Of a stretch of 64,000 bases of DNA, positions 58,919 through 64,000 are shown one piece after another. Position numbers and translations under genes: made by a program. Location of the stretch: assembly GCA_964450685.1 (NCBI GenBank), contig CAYVDN010000001.1:1-64000 (forward strand), in the 5' to 3' direction. The notes under the pieces are model-generated. The model was given only the letters and a program-made list of their open reading frames with translations. It did not search any database and was not told the origin of the DNA. Numbering within the stretch: the first letter of the stretch is position 1; the number at the start of each line of letters is the position of its first letter. Source of the DNA: JBAOHV01 sp964450685. Its GTDB lineage: Bacteria > Actinomycetota > Acidimicrobiia > Acidimicrobiales > Microtrichaceae.

Positions 58919-59485
58919 ATGGACTCAGATCTGCAATCCGTCTGGCCCTTCGACGCCGATCGAGACGAGCCGGCTCTCTCGGGTGGTTCCGTGCACTTCT
59001 CGGCTGTGCAGGAGGCTGAGCCCGAGCTGGCGCTCGCCGTGCGAGCACGGCTCGAGGCGACCAAGCACCATGTGTTGGCGACGCTCCGCAGCGACGGGGC
59101 TCCGAGGGTCAGCGGAACCGAAGTGATCCTTCACGGCGGAGTGATCGCAATCGGTTCCATGTGGCGGTCGATGAAGGCGCTCGACCTGCTCCGCGACGGT
59201 CGTTTCGCACTGCACTCGAACCCCGGGGACGGAACGATGGAAGGTGGCGACGCCAAACTGTTCGGCACAGCTGTGCCGCTCGCCGGATCACTTGCGACTG
59301 CGATCGAGGCGGCACTCTCGGGAGAGGCGGAGGAAGGTGAACGGCCCGAGGTTCCCGAGCCGTTCCACCTGTTCCGTCTCGACCTGGCCCAGGTGGTCCT
59401 GAGCGAAGTGGACCACGAGCGCAACTGCATGGTCATCAGGTCCTGGTGGCCCGAGCGGGGTCTGGTGGTCACCGAGCGGACCTGA
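58919..59485 (+). CDS. Pyridoxamine 5'-phosphate oxidase-family protein
   Basis: A 188-residue protein with the split-barrel pattern: RLEATKHHVLATLRSDGAPRVSGTEVILHGGVIAIGSM, then MKALDLLRDGRFALHSNPG. This is the general PPOX-like FMN/F420-binding group with unknown function rather than true PdxH. CAGAAT (58907-58912) is six bases before the ATG. Stand-alone transcription unit, divergent from the hydrolase. Confidence 0.83.
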   Translation: MDSDLQSVWPFDADRDEPALSGGSVHFSAVQEAEPELALAVRARLEATKHHVLATLRSDGAPRVSGTEVILHGGVIAIGSMWRSMKALDLLRDGRFALHSNPGDGTMEGGDAKLFGTAVPLAGSLATAIEAALSGEAEEGERPEVPEPFHLFRLDLAQVVLSEVDHERNCMVIRSWWPERGLVVTERT

Positions 59486-59512
59486 CCCGAGCGTTGCGGG
59501 GCGAAGCAGCAC

Positions 59513-59917
59513 TCAGATGCTCACGACCTCGTGGCCGAGCGCCAGTGCGAGGGGGATCTGGCCGGGATCGAACGTCAGGTAGGTGATCGTTCGGGGGAGA
59601 CGATCGGCCGCTGCAAGGTGGATCGCGTCCACGGTTCTCACCGGCTGGGTGCGTCCGAGCTCGGCGGCCCTGTCCAGACAGCGCTGATCCACCGGTACGA
59701 CGTGGATGCGCTCCCAGTCGTCGCGGATGGCTCGGCGGAGGTCGTCTGTGCGAGCCGGATCGTCCCCGAGCCGGTCGACGACCATCAGCGCCTCGGTCAG
59801 TGCGAGCGAGCTCGCACACCAGTCGTGATCAGCATCCATGGCGGCCAGTGCGGCGTCGCGGGACGATCCCTCGAGGAAACGTGCCAGGAGCGCGGTCGAG
59901 TCGAGGAACAGCGTCAT
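59513..59917 (-). CDS. PIN-domain toxin (VapC-like)
   Basis: A 134-residue PIN-domain ribonuclease. The acidic active-site residues are visible: Asp6 (LFLDSTALLARF), Glu43 (LALTEALMVVD), Asp96-97 region (RTVDAIHLAAA) and LTFDPGQ near the end. It probably cleaves RNA when freed from its antitoxin. The ATG overlaps the antitoxin stop as ATGA (59914-59917), the usual order of antitoxin then toxin. Confidence 0.9.
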   Translation of the reverse strand: MTLFLDSTALLARFLEGSSRDAALAAMDADHDWCASSLALTEALMVVDRLGDDPARTDDLRRAIRDDWERIHVVPVDQRCLDRAAELGRTQPVRTVDAIHLAAADRLPRTITYLTFDPGQIPLALALGHEVVSI

Positions 59918-60192
59918 CGTCCGCGAACCTCCCGGACCAGCTGATCGATACGGGTTCCGGCCCAGAGCGGCATCGAGAACCCGGGGGCGGGCCGGTCGTC
60001 CCTGCGTGCCAGGATCACTTGTCCTCGGGCGGCCAGGTCCTCGAGGGTCACCCGTTCGTCGGTCGGCTCCAATGGGCCCAGCTGTGCGACGGGACGTCCG
60101 CCGACGGTGATCACGATTCTCTCGCCTGTCCCGGCCCGACGGACCAAGGCTGAGAGATCCGCTCTCAACTCACGAGTACCCAGGTGATCCAC
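59914..60192 (-). CDS. Phd/YefM-type antitoxin
   Basis: A 92-residue antitoxin. The N-terminal LGTRELRADLSALVRRAGTGERIVITVGGRPVAQLGP is the Phd/YefM DNA-binding fold; the C-terminal half (LAARGQVILARRDDRPAPGFSMP) should wrap and inhibit the PIN toxin. GTG 60192 is the start; it has TAGGCT (60200-60205, minus strand) seven bases upstream, so the operon is probably leaderless. A perfect 24-base palindrome next to that box is a natural operator for autoregulation. Confidence 0.88.
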   Translation of the reverse strand: MDHLGTRELRADLSALVRRAGTGERIVITVGGRPVAQLGPLEPTDERVTLEDLAARGQVILARRDDRPAPGFSMPLWAGTRIDQLVREVRGR

Positions 60193-60199
60193 GACCCGG

Positions 60200-60229
60200 A
60201 GCCTACAGGTGTACGCGTGCGTACACCTG
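60200..60229 (-). promoter_or_regulatory. Promoter -10 box and palindromic operator of the toxin-antitoxin operon
   Basis: The -10-like TAGGCT occupies 60200-60205 (minus strand). Directly upstream lies a perfect inverted repeat with 11-base arms around GT (60206-60229). Placing the palindrome between the -10 and -35 positions is what a self-repressing antitoxin-toxin complex would use. Confidence 0.65.
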
Positions 60230-60304
60230 CCAAGGTGTCCCGTTTTTCGGGACGGTGTAGACAGTTCGGTGCAACGACACCACACGCCCACAGGGGGAAC
60301 CACA

Positions 60305-61420
60305 GTGAACTTCGCCTTCAGCGAGGACCAGGAAGCGCTGCGCAAGGTCGTCAAGGACTTCCTCAACGCCAAGTCCAGCGAGGAGACCGTCCGTGAGCTC
60401 ATGGACACCGAGGCGGGCTACGACCAGGCCGTCTGGACCCAGATGGCTGAGCAGATGGGCCTGCAGGGACTGGTCATCCCCGAGGAGTTCGGCGGTTCGG
60501 GCTACAGCTTCGTCGAGCTGATCGTCGTGCTCGAGGAGATGGGTCGCCGCCTCCTCTGCGCGCCCTACTTCTCGACGGTCGTGCTCGCCGGCCAGACGCT
60601 CATCCACTCGGGAGACGACGCTGCAAAGGCAGCCCATCTACCGGGAATCGCCTCGGGCGAGACGATCGCGACGCTGGCCTACACCGAGCCCAACGGCCGC
60701 TGGGACGAGGCCGCTGTCACGATGGCAGCCGCAAAGGACGGCGACACCTGGAAGCTGAACGGCGAGAAGCTCTACGTGCTCGACGGACACACGGCCAACC
60801 TGATCATCACCGCGGCTCGAACCGATGCAGGTGTCAGCCTGTTCGCCGTTCAGGGTGATGCCGCCGGGCTGACCCGTACGGCGTTGTCCACCATGGACCA
60901 GACACGCAAGCAGGCACGCCTGGAGTACTCCGACGTCGAAGGAACGCTCATCGGTGTTGACGGCGCTGGCTGGGACACGATCTCCACCGTGTTGGACCTG
61001 GCCGCGGTCGCGCTCGCAGCTGAGCAGGTCGGTGGCGGGCAGGAGGTACTCGAGATGGCGGTCCAGTACGCCAAGGATCGTGTGCAGTTCGGCCGCCCGA
61101 TCGGTTCGTTCCAAGCGATCAAGCACAAGTGTGCAGACATGCTGCTCGAGGTCGAGTCGGCCAAGTCAGCGGCCTACTACGCCGGCTGGTGCGCTTCGGA
61201 GCTCAACGACGAGCTGCCGTCGGTCGCCTCTCTCGCCAAGGCCTACTGCTCCGAGGCGTACTTCCACGCCGCGGCGGAGAACATCCAGATCCACGGCGGC
61301 ATCGGCTTCACCTGGGAGCACCCGGCACACCTCTACTTCAAGCGTGCGAAGAGCTCCGAGCTCCTCTTCGGTGATCCGACCTACCACCGTGAGCTGCTCG
61401 CCCAGCGCATAGGCATCTGA
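60305..61420 (+). CDS. Acyl-CoA dehydrogenase family protein
   Basis: A 371-residue flavoprotein: an alpha-helical N-terminal domain (SEDQEALRKVVKDFL), IPEEFGGSGYSFVE, a beta domain with LAYTEPNGRWDEAAV and GEKLYVLDGHTANLI, and a C-terminal helical domain with RVQFGRPIGSFQAIKHKCADM and IHGGIGFTWEHPAHLYFKRAKSSELLFGD. The TWEHPAHLY pattern is that of actinobacterial FadE subunits that often lack the usual catalytic Glu. Oxidises an acyl-CoA, possibly of a steroid or branched chain. GTG 60305 with GGGGGAACC upstream. Confidence 0.87.
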   Translation: MNFAFSEDQEALRKVVKDFLNAKSSEETVRELMDTEAGYDQAVWTQMAEQMGLQGLVIPEEFGGSGYSFVELIVVLEEMGRRLLCAPYFSTVVLAGQTLIHSGDDAAKAAHLPGIASGETIATLAYTEPNGRWDEAAVTMAAAKDGDTWKLNGEKLYVLDGHTANLIITAARTDAGVSLFAVQGDAAGLTRTALSTMDQTRKQARLEYSDVEGTLIGVDGAGWDTISTVLDLAAVALAAEQVGGGQEVLEMAVQYAKDRVQFGRPIGSFQAIKHKCADMLLEVESAKSAAYYAGWCASELNDELPSVASLAKAYCSEAYFHAAAENIQIHGGIGFTWEHPAHLYFKRAKSSELLFGDPTYHRELLAQRIGI

Positions 61421-61437
61421 CTGAATCAGCTCCACAG

Positions 61438-61487
61438 CGAAACCTCGGTGATCGTGGTCGCGATGCGGCCCGGTTGCCGAGGTTTCG
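61438..61487. terminator. Inverted repeat with 11-base arms between convergent genes
   Basis: CGAAACCTCGG (61438-61448) faces CCGAGGTTTCG (61477-61487) over a 28-base spacer. It lies between the ends of the acyl-CoA dehydrogenase and CbiX genes, where a bidirectional terminator is expected. No T-run. Confidence 0.5.
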
Positions 61488-61508
61488 TCGCGTCCGCGGC
61501 GTTGTCGC

Positions 61509-61913
61509 TCAGCGCAGCACCCGCGCTGCGAGCAGGCTGACCATGGCAGGGTCGGCTCCGGAGTGCTCGGTCAACTCGATCGACACACCAGGGTGTCGGG
61601 CCCGCGCTTCGTCGACGATCGCGGGGATGTCGACGGCCACGTGGTTGCCCGGCGCGAGGAAGTGCGGCACCACTCGCACGGCTGTGGCACCGTCTGCTGC
61701 AGCGGCGTCGATCGCTTCGCCGATGGACGGTTCGTTTATCTCCAGATAGGCGGCACGCACCTCCACCAGCTGGCCACCCCCCACCCCCGGACCGCCGTCC
61801 GCGGCGACTTGCTCGGCGACTGCATTGCATAGCGATTCGTGGGCTCGAACCGCCCCGACGTTGCGGCTGCCGTGGGCGACCAGCAGCGTGACCACCGCGG
61901 TGGGGTGCTTCAT
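61509..61913 (-). CDS. CbiX/SirB-like sirohydrochlorin chelatase-family protein
   Basis: A 134-residue single-domain chelatase-like protein with LLVAHGSRN (active-site His) at the N-terminus, VEVRAAYLEINEPSIGEAIDAAAADGATAVRVVPHFLAPGNHVAVDIPAIV with the second metal His. It inserts iron, cobalt or nickel in tetrapyrrole-type cofactors. ATG 61913 with TAGCGT (61921-61926, minus strand) seven bases upstream. Divergent from the trmH-like gene across a 25-base gap. Confidence 0.87.
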   Translation of the reverse strand: MKHPTAVVTLLVAHGSRNVGAVRAHESLCNAVAEQVAADGGPGVGGGQLVEVRAAYLEINEPSIGEAIDAAAADGATAVRVVPHFLAPGNHVAVDIPAIVDEARARHPGVSIELTEHSGADPAMVSLLAARVLR

Positions 61914-61920
61914 CCCCCAG

Positions 61921-61930
61921 ACGCTACGGT
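61921..61930. promoter_or_regulatory. Overlapping divergent -10 boxes for cbiX-like and trmH-like genes
   Basis: TAGCGT on the minus strand (61921-61926) and TACGGT on the plus strand (61925-61930) share two bases. Each is seven or eight bases from its start codon, so two leaderless promoters should compete for RNA polymerase. Confidence 0.6.
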
Positions 61931-61938
61931 CCGACCCC

Positions 61939-62577
61939 GTGAGCCACAACGCCCGCACCGGTGATGTCCCCGTGGAGGAGTCGCCTGGAGTCGGCCCGCT
62001 GCCCCGACCCTGGCCCGACGACACCCGCCTGGATCCCGAACTGATGGCCAACGGTGACCGTCGCAACGTGGTGGACCGCTACCGGTACTGGACCGTGGAG
62101 GCCATACGCGACGATCTCGACAGCGACCCGTTCCCGCTCGAGGTGGCGATCGAGAACTGGGAGCACGACATGAACATCGGAACCGTCGTGAGAAATGCCA
62201 ACGCGTTCGGGGTTCGTCGGGTTCACATCATCGGCCGCCGTCGCTGGAACCGCCGCGGCGCCATGGTCACCGACCGATATCTGCACGTCGATCATCATCC
62301 GGACGTGGAGTCGTTGGTCGCCGCTGCCGAGAGTTCCGACCTGGAACTGGTCGGTATCGACAACCTGGAAGGCTCGGTTCCGATCGAATCCGTGCAGCTG
62401 CCCCGTCGGAGTCTGCTGGTCCTGGGCCAGGAAGGACCGGGTCTGTCCGAGGCGGTCCGGGACCGGGTGAATGTGGTCTGTTCGATCACGATGTTCGGCT
62501 CGACCCGTTCGATCAACGCAGGGGTTGCCTCGGGTATCGCCCTGCACACGTGGGTGCGACAACACGCGATCCCGTGA
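61939..62577 (+). CDS. SpoU/TrmH-family RNA 2'-O-methyltransferase
   Basis: A 212-residue knotted methyltransferase. Motif 1 is ENWEHDMNIGTVVRNANAFG (Arg/Asn site), motif 2 LLVLGQEGPGLSEAV, motif 3 GSTRSINAGVASGIALH. Preceded by a short acidic Pro-rich N-terminus. It methylates a ribose in tRNA or rRNA; the exact position is not known. GTG 61939 fits TACGGT eight bases upstream. Confidence 0.9.
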   Translation: MSHNARTGDVPVEESPGVGPLPRPWPDDTRLDPELMANGDRRNVVDRYRYWTVEAIRDDLDSDPFPLEVAIENWEHDMNIGTVVRNANAFGVRRVHIIGRRRWNRRGAMVTDRYLHVDHHPDVESLVAAAESSDLELVGIDNLEGSVPIESVQLPRRSLLVLGQEGPGLSEAVRDRVNVVCSITMFGSTRSINAGVASGIALHTWVRQHAIP

Positions 62578-62590
62578 TCTCCCACGTGGC

Positions 62591-62611
62591 TATACCCTAC
62601 TGGGGTATACT
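62591..62611 (+). promoter_or_regulatory. CsoR operator overlapping the csoR -10 box
   Basis: TATACCC (62591-62597) faces GGGTATA (62603-62609) over five bases, matching the usual CsoR target of facing TACCC/GGGTA arms. TATACT (62606-62611) is a -10 box six bases before ATG 62618, so CsoR bound here would block its own leaderless promoter. Confidence 0.75.
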
Positions 62612-62617
62612 CTCCCT

Positions 62618-62899
62618 ATGCACGGCTACGACGACGACAAGGACGCATATCTCAAGCGGCTACGTCGGATTGAGGGTCAGGTGCGTGGCCTGCAGAGGAT
62701 GATCGACGAGGACGAGTACTGCATCGATGTGATCACGCAGATCTCCGCGGCGAGCAAGGCGTTACAGAGTGTCGCCCTTGAATTGATGGACGACCACCTG
62801 CAGCACTGCGTCGCTGCTGCGGCGAAGGGCGGCGGGCGCAAGGCGGACGAGAAGATCGCAGAGGCGAGCGCCGCAATACGGCGACTCGTAAAGTCCTGA
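62618..62899 (+). CDS. csoR: CsoR-type copper-sensing transcriptional repressor
   Basis: A 93-residue all-helical repressor with the copper site Cys35 (EYCIDVITQIS), His60 and Cys64 (DDHLQHC), in the spacing of known CsoR proteins, and the YLKRLRRIEGQVRGLQRMI first helix. Copper binding releases it from DNA. The operator in front indicates autoregulation. No copper ATPase or chaperone is next to it, so its main targets are elsewhere. Confidence 0.93.
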   Translation: MHGYDDDKDAYLKRLRRIEGQVRGLQRMIDEDEYCIDVITQISAASKALQSVALELMDDHLQHCVAAAAKGGGRKADEKIAEASAAIRRLVKS

Positions 62900-62966
62900 A
62901 GTCGGTCCGCTCCCGCTACCGTACCGGGATCTACCGTTCGTCGATCCCGACCCTTGGAGCAAGACC

Positions 62967-63512
62967 GTGAGCATCCGACGACTCTCCCGACTCCTGAGCA
63001 TGCTGGTGCTCGCCCTGGCGATGGTCGCGCTGGGCGCCGGAACTGCAGGTGCCCAGGACCCGGCCGCTACCCAGGATCCGGCGGTAGCAGCGGAGCCCAG
63101 CCCGCACCCTCCGCTTCCTGCTGACTCGGGTGCAGGGCGTCGTGTCGTCTACTCGGTGGGTCAGCAGCGGGTCTGGTGGGTCGAGGCCGACGGACGTGTC
63201 GTCAACTCCTACCTGGTCTCCGGCAAGGCCGGGACCCCGAACGTCGGGACATATCACGTGTACTCGCGTAGCCGGTACACCACGTCTGTGAACGGCAGCG
63301 CCCGGATGGAGTTCATGATCCGTTTCGCCCGGGGCCGTTCCGCCGCGATCGGCTTCCACTCGATCCCGGTCAACGGGAGGGGAGTGCCGCTCCAGAGCGA
63401 GGCTCAGCTGGGTACCCCGTTGTCGGCGGGTTGTGTTCGTCAGCGTTGGTGGGATGCCGCCGGACTCTGGGACTGGGCTCCGATCGGAACCCAGGTGAAC
63501 GTCGTCAAGTGA
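62967..63512 (+). CDS. Secreted L,D-transpeptidase
   Basis: A 181-residue protein with a signal peptide (LLSMLVLALAMVALGAGTAGAQ), a short linker, and a YkuD domain from about residue 58. The active-site signature is FHSIP plus LGTPLSAGCVRQ with the nucleophile Cys. It cross-links peptidoglycan 3-3 or anchors protein. GTG 62967 with GGAG eight to nine bases upstream. The WWVEADGRVVNSYLVSGKAGTPNVGTY segment fits the family. Confidence 0.88.
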   Translation: MSIRRLSRLLSMLVLALAMVALGAGTAGAQDPAATQDPAVAAEPSPHPPLPADSGAGRRVVYSVGQQRVWWVEADGRVVNSYLVSGKAGTPNVGTYHVYSRSRYTTSVNGSARMEFMIRFARGRSAAIGFHSIPVNGRGVPLQSEAQLGTPLSAGCVRQRWWDAAGLWDWAPIGTQVNVVK

Positions 63513-63522
63513 GCTCCTCCTG

Positions 63523-64000
63523 GTGAGCGCCCACGATCCGGTCGACATCTCGCACCTGTTCGACCTGCACGGGCAGGTCGCGATCGTGACCGGGGCCTCC
63601 TCCGGCCTGGGTGATCGGTTCGCCCGAGTGCTGCACGCAGCGGGCGCCCACGTGGTGGTTGCCGCCCGGCGAGGCGACCGCCTCGACGCGCTCGTGACAG
63701 ACCTCGGTGAACGGGCGAGCGCTGTGGTCGCCGATCTGTCCGTCAGGGACGACCGGGAGCGCCTCGTGGCGACGGCGGCTGAGGTGAACGGTGGCATCGA
63801 TGTACTCGTCAACAACGCTGGTGTGAGCGTTCCGACTCCGGCAGCCGACGAGTCAGTCGACAGGTTCGTGAGCTCTATCGACATCAACGTCGTCGCGCCG
63901 TTCCACCTGTGCCAGTTGGTCGGACGTTCGATGCTCGAACGGGGCGCCGGCAGCATCGTCAACATCGCGTCCATCCTCGGGCTGGTGGCGGCCGCACCCA
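63523..64000 (+). CDS. Short-chain dehydrogenase/reductase (3' end outside window)
   Basis: The frame runs off the window. It shows the SDR start VAIVTGASSGLGDRFARVL (cofactor-binding TGxxxGxG), VVAARRGDRLDAL, ADLSVRDD and LVNNAGVSVP, then IVNIASILGLV with the catalytic Ser region. The rest of the gene, including the YxxxK motif, lies beyond base 64000. GTG 63523 is used as start, eleven bases after the previous gene. Confidence 0.9.
   Translation, partial: MSAHDPVDISHLFDLHGQVAIVTGASSGLGDRFARVLHAAGAHVVVAARRGDRLDALVTDLGERASAVVADLSVRDDRERLVATAAEVNGGIDVLVNNAGVSVPTPAADESVDRFVSSIDINVVAPFHLCQLVGRSMLERGAGSIVNIASILGLVAAAP

Noticed and set aside
1..64000. tRNA, rRNA, CRISPR arrays, insertion sequences and prophage genes
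   Set aside because: I looked for cloverleaf ends, spaced identical repeats, transposase motifs and integrase motifs and saw none; short tRNAs cannot be fully excluded by eye.

Overview
The window is a high-GC, densely packed chromosomal segment from an actinobacterium. Actinobacterial traits are the order sucD-purN-purH, a type-2 LeuA, the SufU-SufS pair, DUF2510 and CsoR proteins, a luciferase-like (F420-type) oxidoreductase, frequent GTG starts, and many genes that appear to be read from leaderless mRNAs. An Acidimicrobiia-type (Ilumatobacter-like) host is my best guess, inferred from gene style rather than proven. I see no phage, transposase, CRISPR array, rRNA or tRNA.

Layout. 1-5300: end of sucD, purN-purH, then a reverse-strand operon (dus, maf, PHP protein) joined by ATGA overlaps. 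5300-9200: a class III aminotransferase, a DoxX-like protein, and leuA behind a complete leucine attenuator (promoter, leader peptide with four Leu codons, terminator). 9200-18970: CBS protein, GH3 lipoprotein, a GGDEF-EAL protein, FAD oxidase, a large arylsulfatase, and two unknown secreted proteins. 19100-31060: FGGY kinase, enoyl-CoA hydratase, ATP-grasp ligase, P450, HMG-CoA lyase, a seven-repeat SBBP lipoprotein, and a DUF1800-DUF1501 pair. 31100-34000: a PMR1-like P-type ATPase behind what looks like a yybP-ykoY (manganese) riboswitch. 34000-43000: dehydrogenases, glutathione peroxidase, a DsbB/TlpA thiol-redox pair, two malyl-CoA-lyase-family genes and a probable methylsuccinyl-CoA dehydrogenase, which together suggest the ethylmalonyl-CoA pathway. 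43000-52000: two more GGDEF-family proteins and mixed enzymes. 52800-58850: LLM oxidoreductase, pterin dehydratase, secreted phosphoesterase, sufU-sufS, and a TauE/SafE exporter behind a structured leader. 59500-64000: a Phd/PIN toxin-antitoxin pair with a perfect palindrome at its promoter, an acyl-CoA dehydrogenase, CbiX, an SpoU methyltransferase, csoR with its operator, an L,D-transpeptidase and the start of an SDR gene.

The most informative regulatory signal is a recurring hexamer of form (T/C)ANNNT placed 6-9 bases before the start codon of about 26 genes that head transcription units. Genes inside operons instead overlap by ATGA or carry Shine-Dalgarno sites. This pattern was used to correct many start codons. 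The strongest candidates for follow-up are the riboswitch-ATPase unit, the leucine attenuator, the A-AAA-AAG slippery heptamer at the end of sucD, the structured tauE leader, and the self-regulating csoR and toxin-antitoxin promoters.
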